From CAG-307 sp964524125 (GTDB lineage: Bacteria > Bacillota_I > Bacilli_A > Acholeplasmatales > Anaeroplasmataceae): 52,354 nucleotides of DNA. The stretch is from NCBI GenBank assembly GCA_964524125.1, contig CAZGBY010000002.1, positions 1 to 52,354 of the forward strand, given 5' to 3'. Shown here one piece after another: positions 34,277 to 43,590 of the stretch (the first letter of the stretch is position 1; every line of letters begins with the position of its first letter). Both the position numbers and the translations under genes were made by a program. The notes below the pieces were generated by a model that saw only the letters and a list, made by a program, of their open reading frames with translations, ran no database searches and was not told where the DNA came from.

Positions 34277-35677
34277 TTAACCTATTGAATTTTCCATATT
34301 TAAATTAATCAATCTATTTAATTCGACTGCATATTCCATAGGAAGTTCTTTAGCAAAAGGTTCAATAAATCCCATTACAATCATTTTAGTAGCTTCTTCT
34401 TCAGAAAGACCTCTACTCATCAAATAAAATAATTGTTCTTCATTTACTTTAGATACAGATGCTTCATGTTCAATATACATTTCATCGTTTCTACCTTCGT
34501 TTAATGGAATTGTATCTGAAGATGATATATCATCTAAAATTAGGGTATCACATTCAACATGACTTCTTGCACCTTTAGCACCTTCTAAAGCTCTTACCAT
34601 ACCTCTGTAATTAACTTTACCTCCACCACGTGAAATTGATTTAGATATAATTGTAGATGTAGTATTTTCACCTATATGAATCATCTTAGCACCAGTATCT
34701 TGGAATTGATCTTTTGATGCAAACGCTACTGTAATACAAGTACCTTTAGCTCTTGCACCTTTTAATATACATGCAGGATATTTCATATTAATACCAGACC
34801 CAACATTTCCATCTATCCATTCCATTGTACCATCTTCTTCAACTAAAGTTCTTTTAGTTACCAAGTTTACAATATTATTAGACCAGTTTTGTACAGTTGA
34901 ATATCTACAATATCCACCTTTTTTTACATATATTTCAACTACAGCTGCGTGAAGTGAATCTTTAGAATATTGAGGAGCTGTGCATCCTTCTACATAATGA
35001 ATAGACGCTCCTTCATCTACAATAATAAGTGTTCTTTCAAATTGTCCCATTCTTTCACTATTTATTCTAAAATATGATTGAACAGGCTTTTGAAGTTTAA
35101 CCCCTTTTGGTACATATATAAATGAACCACCACTCCATACAGCACTATTAAGCGCTGCATATTTATTATCAGAAGGTGGTACAATCTTACCAAAATATTC
35201 CTTTAAAAGATCTGGATATTCCTTAAGGGCTGTATCTGTATCTGTAAATATAACACCTAAATCATCTAATTCTTTTAAATTATTATGATATACTACCTCA
35301 GACTCAAATTGAGTAGACGCACCAGCTAAGAATTCTCTTTCTGCTTCTGGAATTCCTAATTTCTCAAAAGTTTCTTTTATTTCTTCTGGCACTTCTTCCC
35401 AAGTATGTCCTTGACGTTCTGTAGATTTTATATAATATGTATAATCATCAAAGTTTATACTAGATAAATCAGGCCCCCATTTAGGATTTTCTTGATTTTT
35501 AAAAGATTCATAACTTTTAAGTCTAAATTCTTTCATCCAATCAGGTTCACCTTTAGCCTTAGATATAAACTCTACAACTTCTTTATTTAATCCTTTACCT
35601 GAATCAAGTACACTTTTAGTATTTGTTACAAAGCCATATTTATAATCTTCAGAAATTAATTCTTCATTATTTTTCAA
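34277..35677 (-). CDS. sufB: Fe-S cluster assembly scaffold SufB
   Basis: Scaffold subunit of the SufBCD complex on which Fe-S clusters are built. Seen: 466 residues, the beta-helix core with FIYVPKGVKLQKP, YVEGCTAPQYS, VECDTLILDD, EHEASVSKVNEEQLFYLMSRGL, all conserved in SufB. The start codon is TTG at 35677, 9 nt after AAAGGAGG, inside the sufU gene, with an 11-bp overlap. It is the last gene of sufCDSUB. A plain terminator is not evident in the 23 bp after it; sequence rich in T on the minus strand follows. Confidence 0.96.
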   Translation of the reverse strand: MKNNEELISEDYKYGFVTNTKSVLDSGKGLNKEVVEFISKAKGEPDWMKEFRLKSYESFKNQENPKWGPDLSSINFDDYTYYIKSTERQGHTWEEVPEEIKETFEKLGIPEAEREFLAGASTQFESEVVYHNNLKELDDLGVIFTDTDTALKEYPDLLKEYFGKIVPPSDNKYAALNSAVWSGGSFIYVPKGVKLQKPVQSYFRINSERMGQFERTLIIVDEGASIHYVEGCTAPQYSKDSLHAAVVEIYVKKGGYCRYSTVQNWSNNIVNLVTKRTLVEEDGTMEWIDGNVGSGINMKYPACILKGARAKGTCITVAFASKDQFQDTGAKMIHIGENTTSTIISKSISRGGGKVNYRGMVRALEGAKGARSHVECDTLILDDISSSDTIPLNEGRNDEMYIEHEASVSKVNEEQLFYLMSRGLSEEEATKMIVMGFIEPFAKELPMEYAVELNRLINLNMENSIG

Positions 35678-36110
35678 GGCCTTCAGCCTCCTTTAAAGCT
35701 TGCTCTAAAGCTTTCCATGCAAGTGTTGCACATTTAATTCTTGCAGGAAATTGACTAACTCCACTATAAGCTATAGCTTCACCTAATTCTTCCTCATATT
35801 TAACATCATTACCTTTAACAAGCTCAAAAAAATCATTAATAACTTCTAATGCCTTAGAAACTTCCATTCCTTTTAGACAATCTGACATTACCGAAGCGGA
35901 AGACATTGAAATAGAACAACCTCTACCATCTTGTCTTACATCTTTAATAACACCATCTTCAATTTTAACTTCAACGTTAATATCGTCCCCACAAGAAGGA
36001 TTTTTAAAGTGAACAAATTTATAATTAGGATCTTTAGTTAAACCTTTATTTTTAGGATTTTTAGCATGATCCATTATTACAGCTCGATATAATTCTTGAA
36101 TATTAGACAT
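35667..36110 (-). CDS. sufU: SufU, zinc-dependent sulfur-transfer partner of SufS
   Basis: Takes the persulfide sulfur from SufS and passes it on. Seen: 147 residues of the IscU-like fold with NPSCGDDINVEVKI (Cys and Asp zinc ligands), DGRGCSISMSSASVM and IKCATLAWKAL (further Cys ligands), and the insertion between the second and third Cys typical of SufU as opposed to IscU. AAGGAGG precedes the ATG. It lies between sufS and sufB, as in Bacillus. Confidence 0.95.
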   Translation of the reverse strand: MSNIQELYRAVIMDHAKNPKNKGLTKDPNYKFVHFKNPSCGDDINVEVKIEDGVIKDVRQDGRGCSISMSSASVMSDCLKGMEVSKALEVINDFFELVKGNDVKYEEELGEAIAYSGVSQFPARIKCATLAWKALEQALKEAEGLEK

Positions 36111-36119
36111 AATTCCTCC

Positions 36120-37325
36120 TTAGAAGCTTTTAAAAAAATCACTTGCTTCTTTAACACTATCTACAAATTTATAAACATCATCTAATGTATTATATAAATA
36201 AAATGATGCACGAGTTGTAGATATTTGACCTAAAAAGTTAGTAATCAGCTGTGCACAATGATGACCAGCTCTTATACATACATTATTTTTATCATAAATA
36301 CTAGCTGCATCATGAGGATGAACTCCTTTAATATTAAACGCTATAACACCAGTATCTGTATTTTTATTATATATTTCTACATCTTCAATTTCACTTAAAA
36401 GTTCTATAGCCTTGCGAGCCAACATATTTTCATATGATGAAATTTCATCAAGGCCGATTTCTTCAAGCATTAAACACGCTTCACCTAAACCTATAGCCTC
36501 AGCTATTAAAGGAGTTCCCACTTCAAACTTATAAGGTGAATCTTTATAAGTTTGGCTTTCTTTATCAACTAAATCAGCCATATCTCCACCAAATTCAATT
36601 GGCTCCATTTTATCAAGTAGACTCTTTTTTCCATATAAAACACCAATTCCAGAAGGTCCTAACATTTTATGACCTGAAAAAGATAAGAAATCACAATCAA
36701 GTTCTTTGACATCTATTTTCATATGAGGAACAGCTTGTGCCGCATCTACACTTACAACAATCCCTCTTTCGTGACATATTTTAATAATTTCTTTAAGAGG
36801 TGTAATGTAGCCCATTACATTAGATACATAAGTCAGTGCTACAACCTTAGTTTTATCAGTTAAGACACTCAAAAAATTTTCAACAGTGATTCTACCTTCA
36901 TCTGTAAGAGGTATATATTTAAGTTTAGCACCTTTTACCTTACAAACATTAAACCACGGCATATGTGATGAATGATGTTCAAGTTCAGATGTAACAACTT
37001 CATCTTCTTCATTAATGTTTGCCATACCATATGAAAGTGCGACTAAATTAAGTGCAGATGAAGCACCTCTTGTAAAGACAACCTCTTCAAAATCAGCATT
37101 TATAAATTTAGCTACTATATTTCTTGCGTTTTCATATAAATCTGTCGCTTCAAAAGACATTTGATAAACACCACGATGAACATTACAGCTTAAATTATTA
37201 TAATAATAATCCATCTTATCAATTACTCTTTTAGGTTTCAAGCTAGAAGCTGCACTATCTAAGTAACACAGATCTTTATGAGTATTAAATTGAGGGAACT
37301 CATTTTTTATTTTTGTAATGTTCAT
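36120..37325 (-). CDS. sufS: Cysteine desulfurase SufS
   Basis: PLP enzyme that removes sulfur from cysteine for Fe-S assembly, and possibly for ThiI. Seen: YLDSAASSLKP near the N-terminus, the PLP region VSVDAAQAVPH, the PLP lysine in FSGHKMLGPSGIGVLYG, and the catalytic Cys in RAGHHCAQ with the short loop of group II enzymes. 401 residues. The ATG at 37325 is chosen because GGGTGA sits 5 nt upstream; the earlier GTG is part of it. It starts 11 nt after sufD stops. Confidence 0.96.
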   Translation of the reverse strand: MNITKIKNEFPQFNTHKDLCYLDSAASSLKPKRVIDKMDYYYNNLSCNVHRGVYQMSFEATDLYENARNIVAKFINADFEEVVFTRGASSALNLVALSYGMANINEEDEVVTSELEHHSSHMPWFNVCKVKGAKLKYIPLTDEGRITVENFLSVLTDKTKVVALTYVSNVMGYITPLKEIIKICHERGIVVSVDAAQAVPHMKIDVKELDCDFLSFSGHKMLGPSGIGVLYGKKSLLDKMEPIEFGGDMADLVDKESQTYKDSPYKFEVGTPLIAEAIGLGEACLMLEEIGLDEISSYENMLARKAIELLSEIEDVEIYNKNTDTGVIAFNIKGVHPHDAASIYDKNNVCIRAGHHCAQLITNFLGQISTTRASFYLYNTLDDVYKFVDSVKEASDFFKSF

Positions 37326-37336
37326 AATTATCACCC

Positions 37337-38110
37337 TTAAATTAAATTATATATAGAATCTTTAACTTTATCCTTATAAGATTCTTCTATTAAATTATCC
37401 ACAAATGGATTAATTACTCCTGATAATATCAGCTTAAACGCTTCTGTTTTATTAAGCCCTCGACTCATTAAATAGAAAAGTTCATCATCAGACATTTTAC
37501 CGATAGCCGCTCCATGATTAGCAGATACATCATATTCATCAATTAATAATATTGGAAGTGATTTAACTGCAGAATTATTGCCACAAATTATACCACGAGA
37601 CAATTGTTTACAAACTGATTTTGAATTACCTTTTTTTATAATTCCAGTTGTATCAAAGCTAACTTGACTATTTTCTAAACTTATACCATAATTTTCAATA
37701 TTAGAGTTAGTATTTTTACTATTATGATTAATTGTTTGTATAATATTAGATTTAAAATCTTTACTAACTATTAAATAATTAGATGTAATACTAGCATATT
37801 CTTCTTGTAAGTTAACTTGTAAGTTAGTATTAATTACATATGCAGAAATAACCTTTTCTTTAAGATTTGCATTCTTATAAATATTAATTGTTCGATTAAG
37901 ATTCACTTCATTAAAATGAAGATAATCAATTAATATATTACTATCTTGTAAAACATTTATTTTTATATCTTTAATTTCATCTGATATAAATAAAACTTTA
38001 CAATTACTATTTTCTTTAAAAGTAATATCTAATAAATCATTCCTACCTTTTATAATTGTATCTGATGAAATTATAAGTTTATTTTCTAAACTAATATCAA
38101 TAACATTCAT
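37337..38110 (-). CDS. sufD: SufD-like component of SufBCD
   Basis: Partner of SufB in the Fe-S scaffold complex. Seen: a beta-helix C-terminal half with CKQLSRGIICGNNSAVKSLP and DEYDVSANHGAAIGKMSDDELFYLMSRGLNKTEA, the SufD/SufB signature. At 257 residues it is much shorter than the usual 350-440; the N-terminal helical part is missing. The start overlaps the sufC stop (TAATG). Confidence 0.9.
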   Translation of the reverse strand: MNVIDISLENKLIISSDTIIKGRNDLLDITFKENSNCKVLFISDEIKDIKINVLQDSNILIDYLHFNEVNLNRTINIYKNANLKEKVISAYVINTNLQVNLQEEYASITSNYLIVSKDFKSNIIQTINHNSKNTNSNIENYGISLENSQVSFDTTGIIKKGNSKSVCKQLSRGIICGNNSAVKSLPILLIDEYDVSANHGAAIGKMSDDELFYLMSRGLNKTEAFKLILSGVINPFVDNLIEESYKDKVKDSIYNLI

Positions 38111-38922
38111 TATTTAGCCTCTTTTCTAGCACAGCTACCAAGAAGCACGTGAGTTTCTTTTTCATCACTTTCAATTTGAATACCAAGTTCTTTTTTAACC
38201 CAAGAATATCCTTCTTTATCTATTTTACTGATAAGTTCACTTGTTCCCGTTTTAACTATACGTCCATTAATCATTATATGAACATGAGTAGGTTTAATGT
38301 AGTCTAGAAGTCTTTGGTAATGTGTAATTAATAAACATCCAAATGAATCATTTACCATATCAGATACATTTTCCCCAACAATTCTAAGAGCGTCAACATC
38401 AAGTCCTGAGTCAATTTCATCTAAAATTGCAAATTTAGGTTTTAACATTTTCATTTGAAGAATTTCATTACGTTTCATTTCTCCACCAGAAAAACCTACA
38501 TTTAAATATCTGTGGGCTAAATCCTCTGGCATTTCAAGGTCTTTACAAGCTTTATCATATTCTTTAATAAACTTAAATAAAGAAATATCATTTCCACAAG
38601 ATGACATAGCACTTCTTACAAAATCACTATTTGTAACACCTGATACTGACATAGGATATTGATATGCTAAAAAAAGACCTAGTCTTGCACGTTCATCTAC
38701 TGGCATGTTTAATATACTTTTACCATCAAGTAAAATATCACCTTGTGTAATAGTATATTTAGGATTACCCATTATACAACTAGATAAGGTAGATTTTCCA
38801 GTACCATTAGGCCCCATAATTGCATGAACCTCACCTGTATTTATAGTTAAATTTACTCCTTTTAAGATTTCTTTATCTTCAATATTTGCATGTAAATCTT
38901 TAATTTCTAATATATGAGCCAT
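38110..38922 (-). CDS. sufC: Fe-S assembly ATPase SufC
   Basis: ABC-type ATPase that powers SufBCD in the cytoplasm. Seen: Walker A GPNGTGKST, Q-loop LAYQYPMSVSGV, signature FSGGEMKRNEIL, Walker B FAILDEIDSGLDVDAL and His of the H-loop (LLITHYQRLL). 270 residues with a short extra C-terminal end. AAAGGAG precedes the ATG and the gene starts 12 bp after the FUSC-HAD protein stop, so both probably lie on one transcript. Confidence 0.96.
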   Translation of the reverse strand: MAHILEIKDLHANIEDKEILKGVNLTINTGEVHAIMGPNGTGKSTLSSCIMGNPKYTITQGDILLDGKSILNMPVDERARLGLFLAYQYPMSVSGVTNSDFVRSAMSSCGNDISLFKFIKEYDKACKDLEMPEDLAHRYLNVGFSGGEMKRNEILQMKMLKPKFAILDEIDSGLDVDALRIVGENVSDMVNDSFGCLLITHYQRLLDYIKPTHVHIMINGRIVKTGTSELISKIDKEGYSWVKKELGIQIESDEKETHVLLGSCARKEAK

Positions 38923-38934
38923 ATATATTCTCCT

Positions 38935-40398
38935 TTATTTTAAACCATGTAAAAAAATATGATTTAATTTATTAAATATTTTTTCATCGTTTGTGGTATT
39001 TAATACCAAATTAGATTCATTTTTTATATTACTTGTACCATTTAAAGATGTAAAACTATAATTTGCTTGTGCAAATAGTTTTTCATCATAAATGCTTGTA
39101 CCACAAGCAATTATATTATTATCATTTGTATTTAAATAAGATAGAGCATCTAGTTTTAATATGTCTTTATTATATATCTTTAAATAACTATATCCATAAG
39201 TATCATCATCATTTTTCATCTCGTAACAATCATATTCTTGAAGTGTTACTTTATCACTTATATTTGAATTTAAAATATAGTCCTTAATATTTTTAATTAC
39301 TTCTTTTTTCTCAACAAGTAAGATATAGCATACTTCTTTATCTTGAGGATACATTCCTTCAATAAATGCACCGTATGCACTATTTTTTCTGTTATTTGCA
39401 TATGTAATTTCTGCTTCATGATTTAATTTTTCGTTATAAGTATAAAGCACATCATTTGAAATAATATTTATAAATGGCGAAACATTTTCATTCTTAAATA
39501 TTTGATTTAATTCTTTTACAACATCACCATCTAAATTACATACATATAAATATTTTAAAGTATTCATATCATAAAGTGCAGCACCTGACATACAAATTAC
39601 AGGTTGTTCAAATGTAATTTCTCCTAACATATTTTTTAAAGTAATAGGGGTTCTTGTTGTAAAACAAGTCATTTTACAGCCTAAGTCAATCATATTATTT
39701 AATTTATATGCGTTATAACCATATACATAATTATTATCATCATTATAAATACCATCTAAAGATATAACAAATAATGATTCTTTATCTTTATTTTTATAAG
39801 GTAATTTAAAGTTATTTACAAAAAGAGCTATTAAAACACCAATTATAGTAGAAAGTATTCTATTAAATCCATAAATTATAGGTTGTGTACCTAAGCTTGT
39901 CATTACAGCTGTAAGTGATAATACTGCTATAAAAGTAGTTTGTTTCTGGCGAAGTAAATTACATACCCATATTACTATAATTGTAGATATTAATATTAAT
40001 AAGCAAGGTATAATAAAAGATAGTAAATAAGATATAGTAAAATCTGAAACTGTAAAATCATTAGTAGGATTTCCCGTTGCAGAAATATGTGAAAAAGGCC
40101 AATCTTGTCTAAATAGTTGAGTATATATTGTAATAATAAATACACCAACAAGACCTCCTATTATACTAGCAATTACTCTTAATTTAGCTTGAAAATAAGA
40201 TTTCTTTCTATCATTTTGAACAGAATATGCAGCACCTATACATGCAAAGAATGGAGTATATATTTGAGTTGCAAGTTTAATACTTTTATCTATAGTTTTG
40301 TAAAATATATATGCAACTAAAGTTATTAACAAATATAAAACCACACATAAAAAAACACTTACAGCAGTTTTTATATTTCTTTTACCTATTTTTGGCAT
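38935..40398 (-). CDS. FUSC-like membrane domain fused to a degenerate Cof-type HAD domain
   Basis: Membrane protein of unknown function, 487 residues. Seen: residues 1-200 have about six hydrophobic segments with IYTPFFACIGAAYSVQNDRKKSYFQ and a second LSLTAVMTSLGTQP/RILSTIIGVLIALF, resembling aromatic-acid exporter (ArAE/FUSC) domains. Residues about 207-487 follow the Cof HAD fold: VISLDGIYND, TTRTP, CMSGAALYD and ACGTSIYDEKLFAQANYSF. The nucleophile Asp of motif I is Ser213 and the GDxxND motif is replaced, so phosphatase activity is unlikely. It may be a sensor or ligand-binding domain for the transporter (inference). It is first in the suf transcript, with a promoter at 40448-40476. Confidence 0.7.
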   Translation of the reverse strand: MPKIGKRNIKTAVSVFLCVVLYLLITLVAYIFYKTIDKSIKLATQIYTPFFACIGAAYSVQNDRKKSYFQAKLRVIASIIGGLVGVFIITIYTQLFRQDWPFSHISATGNPTNDFTVSDFTISYLLSFIIPCLLILISTIIVIWVCNLLRQKQTTFIAVLSLTAVMTSLGTQPIIYGFNRILSTIIGVLIALFVNNFKLPYKNKDKESLFVISLDGIYNDDNNYVYGYNAYKLNNMIDLGCKMTCFTTRTPITLKNMLGEITFEQPVICMSGAALYDMNTLKYLYVCNLDGDVVKELNQIFKNENVSPFINIISNDVLYTYNEKLNHEAEITYANNRKNSAYGAFIEGMYPQDKEVCYILLVEKKEVIKNIKDYILNSNISDKVTLQEYDCYEMKNDDDTYGYSYLKIYNKDILKLDALSYLNTNDNNIIACGTSIYDEKLFAQANYSFTSLNGTSNIKNESNLVLNTTNDEKIFNKLNHIFLHGLK

Positions 40399-40447
40399 AA
40401 GAACACCTCTTTAATAATATAACAAATATCAATAAATCGACTTATAA

Positions 40448-40476
40448 ATTATACTATAATTTCACCTATTTGACAA
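40448..40476 (-). promoter_or_regulatory. Promoter of the FUSC-HAD/suf operon
   Basis: Minus strand TTGTCA, 17-bp spacer, TATAAT; about 50 bp before the FUSC-HAD start. Confidence 0.7.
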
Positions 40477-40509
40477 ATGATATGAGAAATTTTACTATAT
40501 TTTGTTAAA

Positions 40510-40534
40510 AAATTAAAAGACAGCCTAAACTGTC
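40510..40534 (-). terminator. Terminator of the 303-residue membrane protein gene
   Basis: Minus strand GGACAG/CTGTC stem followed by TTTTAATTTTTT, directly after the stop. Confidence 0.6.
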
Positions 40535-40535
40535 C

Positions 40536-41447
40536 TTAATTTATAACTTCATCGAAGTTAAATATTTTAGAATGATTTTTATCTAAAGATGGCACAATTC
40601 TTTCAATATCTTTATCAATAAATCTTTCCATCTTAATTTCAGGATATAAATCTATATCAAATGATGTTGTTTTTATACCATAAAGTTTATATTCACAACC
40701 ATCTTTTCTTAAAATACCATAAGAAGATATATAATAATAATCAGCTATATTACCAAGTAAATCTTTCATGTTGATATTTCCTTTAACACATGTCTTATAA
40801 AGTTCTACATTACCTTCAACATCTAAAACAAAAATGATTTGATATTCTTTGCTAACCTCAGCTTTAATAGTTATTACATTACAGTCATCTTGTGGTTTTG
40901 GCATTTTAGCTTTAATTATAGTCATAACTATAAAGTAAATAAACAATGTAATACAAATAATTGAAACAATTTTAGAAGTTAATAACTCAGTTTCATAACT
41001 AGATGTATAATTTATGGAATAATAAACCCATGAAAATATACCACCTGCGCCAAGTACTCCAGTTATAACTAAAGGTACTGCATAAGACACTTCCTTACCT
41101 TTAACTTCTCTTTCAAATCTTCTTTGACGAGCTGATTTGAATTTCATACCAGGATTTATAGCATAAATTGTTTGTATATACATAAATATTACAACAGCAC
41201 TTGATAAAACACCATCTAAGATTATATATAAAGGTTCATTACCTTGAGCAACATATGTATTATAATTGATTAAGGTATCAATACCATATAACCATAAAAG
41301 TAAAGCATCTAGTACAGATACTAAAATAATAGCCCACATTTTCTTTCTTTTAATTGAACCAATAAAAGATACAATACTTACAATTATTCTGTTCAAAAAA
41401 AATACTTCTATAAGTATAAAAAATAAATTTAATAATACTGAAACCAT
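40536..41447 (-). CDS. Membrane protein of unknown function
   Basis: I do not recognise this protein. It has 303 residues: about five hydrophobic segments (roughly 5-30, 38-55, 72-95, 123-146, 158-178) with a basic loop SARQRRFEREVKGKE, and a soluble C-terminal part of about 115 residues with alternating charged and beta-type sequence (IIFVLDVEGNVELYKTCVKG), predicted cytoplasmic. Own promoter at 41478-41506 and a terminator after it, so it is monocistronic. It lies between the suf operon and the first LytTR/GHKL system, but nothing ties it to either. Confidence 0.55.
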   Translation of the reverse strand: MVSVLLNLFFILIEVFFLNRIIVSIVSFIGSIKRKKMWAIILVSVLDALLLWLYGIDTLINYNTYVAQGNEPLYIILDGVLSSAVVIFMYIQTIYAINPGMKFKSARQRRFEREVKGKEVSYAVPLVITGVLGAGGIFSWVYYSINYTSSYETELLTSKIVSIICITLFIYFIVMTIIKAKMPKPQDDCNVITIKAEVSKEYQIIFVLDVEGNVELYKTCVKGNINMKDLLGNIADYYYISSYGILRKDGCEYKLYGIKTTSFDIDLYPEIKMERFIDKDIERIVPSLDKNHSKIFNFDEVIN

Positions 41448-41477
41448 ATAAACAACGCCTTTCGCTATAACGTTTAT

Positions 41478-41506
41478 ATTTTACTATAATAAATATGGGA
41501 TTTCAA
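41478..41506 (-). promoter_or_regulatory. Promoter of the 303-residue membrane protein gene
   Basis: Minus strand TTGAAA, 17-bp spacer, TAAAAT. Confidence 0.6.
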
Positions 41507-41559
41507 GAAAAATACTTTTAATATTATGTGAATAATTATGTGAAATTATGTATTGTTAA

Positions 41560-42843
41560 TTATTTAACTTGAATTAAAAGTGACACTTTAAAGCACTTTC
41601 CGTCTTGCATGGTTTGCACATCGCCATTATATCTTTTTGCAATTTTTTTTACATTATCAAGACCTATGCCATGACAAGTTTCTTCTTTATTACTTTTAAG
41701 TCCTATATTAATTGTGTTACATGTATTTATAACCATAACATTAATGAAATTATTTACATTATTAATTTTTAGTTGAATTTTATTTTTCAAAGGATCATTA
41801 CATCCCTCAATTGCATTATCAAGTAAATTACCAACAGCAACACATAAATCTAAACTATTAACTCCATCAAATTCTAAAATATTTGATTCGCAATTAAATT
41901 CTATATTCTTATCTATCATTATTTTTCTTTTTGTATGAATTAAAGCGTTTAGTGAATCGTTTGTAGTATATTTCATATTTTCATTTGATTGAATTACACC
42001 ACATATTTCATCAATCAAATTCATTCCTTCTTCTGGGTCATCTTTAAGAATTTCTTTAATTGCATATAACTTATTTTTTAAATCATGCATTTCTTTAGAC
42101 GAATTATTTTGATTTTTAATCATTTCTTTTAAATATGATATTTCATTATTTAATTGGCTAACAGTTTCACTATCAACTTCCTGTTTTTTTGAATAATTTA
42201 ATACATATAAAACAATTACTGTAAATACAAAATATATAATATGTAAAGATAATAGTGTAAAGACAGAAAAATAATAAAATACAACAAAATTTTCTTTAAA
42301 AACCAATTTCATTATATAAGTCAATAATAAACAAGAAACAATTATAATGATTGATTTAAAAGAATCTAAATTCACCACTTTATTTTTAAATCTTTTTATC
42401 AAAATGTAAATAATAAAATTAAAAACAATAAATAATATCAAAAAAGACAAATAATCACGCCAAAAATTGCAAATAGAATTTGTACTAGAATGAGCATAAA
42501 ATTCATTACAAATGTTAAATATTAGATAGTTTGTAAACAAACAATATGTTTCAATTATAGAAATTAAAAGTATTCTTTTTTTTATATTTTTTTCTTTTGT
42601 GAGAAAAATATAAATATAACTAAATGGCATCAAATAAAATACATACCAACTATTTTTAAATTTTATCAATAATAGTATATATATGATCAAACTAATTACA
42701 AGTATTGTTATACAGATTTTCTTTTCTTTAAATTTACAATTATTTATTTTAAAATAATATAATATAATGTAGGCTTGACTAATAAACAATATTATATTCA
42801 TTATCAAAACCAATTCGAAACTATACTCACGTAAATTCATCAT
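41560..42843 (-). CDS. AgrC/GHKL-type sensor histidine kinase
   Basis: Membrane receptor kinase of the AgrC type, usually sensing a peptide. Seen: about six or seven transmembrane segments in residues 10-215, a dimerisation region with the phosphorylated His253 in KEMHDLKNKLYAIKE, the N box GNLLDNAIEG and the G box CHGIGLDNVKKIAKRYNGDV typical of GHKL kinases. 427 residues. It starts 13 bp after the LytTR regulator stops, and the pair is a paralogue of the system at 50073-52042. No AgrB or AgrD gene adjoins this copy; an unknown secreted protein gene comes first in the operon. Confidence 0.87.
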   Translation of the reverse strand: MMNLREYSFELVLIMNIILFISQAYIILYYFKINNCKFKEKKICITILVISLIIYILLLIKFKNSWYVFYLMPFSYIYIFLTKEKNIKKRILLISIIETYCLFTNYLIFNICNEFYAHSSTNSICNFWRDYLSFLILFIVFNFIIYILIKRFKNKVVNLDSFKSIIIIVSCLLLTYIMKLVFKENFVVFYYFSVFTLLSLHIIYFVFTVIVLYVLNYSKKQEVDSETVSQLNNEISYLKEMIKNQNNSSKEMHDLKNKLYAIKEILKDDPEEGMNLIDEICGVIQSNENMKYTTNDSLNALIHTKRKIMIDKNIEFNCESNILEFDGVNSLDLCVAVGNLLDNAIEGCNDPLKNKIQLKINNVNNFINVMVINTCNTINIGLKSNKEETCHGIGLDNVKKIAKRYNGDVQTMQDGKCFKVSLLIQVK

Positions 42844-42856
42844 ATCATCATCCTTT

Positions 42857-43558
42857 CTAATATAATTTTAATAAATATTTATTTAAACTTTTAATAACTT
42901 CTTCTTTGTATTTTCTACTAATAGGAATATTGTCAGAATTATCATTAAATTTAATCATATTATTATTAATTTCATATATATATTTAATATTAACCAAATA
43001 ACTTTTATGAGACTTTATAAAACCATACTTAATTAAAGTTTGTTCGTATTCATAAAGTCTTCCCGTTGTCTTATAAGTTTTATTTTTAGTATGAATAAAA
43101 ATATCTTTAACGATAATCTCTAAATATAAAATATCATTAATATCTAATATATACAATTTATTTTCCGATTTAAAACTTAATTTATAATGATTTTGAAAAT
43201 ATAAATCAATAGCTCTTTTCAAATCAATCTTTAGATTTTCCTCATCCATAGGTTTTTGTATATATTGAAAAGTTCCTACCCTAAATATATCAGTTATATA
43301 ATTACTATAAGATGTTTGAAAAAATACTATTAAAGAAGAATTTCTTTTTTGTAATTCTTTTACAGTATCAATACCATTTTTTCCTGGCATTTCTATATCT
43401 ATAAATAGTATATCGATAGAATAATCATCATCAAGTATAGAATTACCAGAGGTATATGTTTTTATTGTATACTCTGTATTAATATTAGATTTTTCTATTA
43501 TATTTGATACTTGATCAATATATTTAATATCATCATCACATATTGCAAAATTAATCAT
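42857..43558 (-). CDS. LytTR-family response regulator (AgrA-like)
   Basis: DNA-binding regulator activated by the neighbouring kinase. Seen: receiver domain with CDDDIKYID acidic cluster and phosphorylated Asp54 in LFIDIEMPGKNGID, Lys in YIQKPMD, then a LytTR DNA-binding domain (about 130-233) with YLEIIVKDIFIHTKNKTY and FIKSHKSYLVNIKYI. 233 residues. Of the two ATGs in tandem (43561 and 43558), I prefer the second, 6 nt after AGAGG. It starts about 30 bp after a secreted-protein gene. Confidence 0.9.
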   Translation of the reverse strand: MINFAICDDDIKYIDQVSNIIEKSNINTEYTIKTYTSGNSILDDDYSIDILFIDIEMPGKNGIDTVKELQKRNSSLIVFFQTSYSNYITDIFRVGTFQYIQKPMDEENLKIDLKRAIDLYFQNHYKLSFKSENKLYILDINDILYLEIIVKDIFIHTKNKTYKTTGRLYEYEQTLIKYGFIKSHKSYLVNIKYIYEINNNMIKFNDNSDNIPISRKYKEEVIKSLNKYLLKLY

Positions 43559-43590
43559 CATATACCTCTTTCTTACTTTTTAATTAATAA

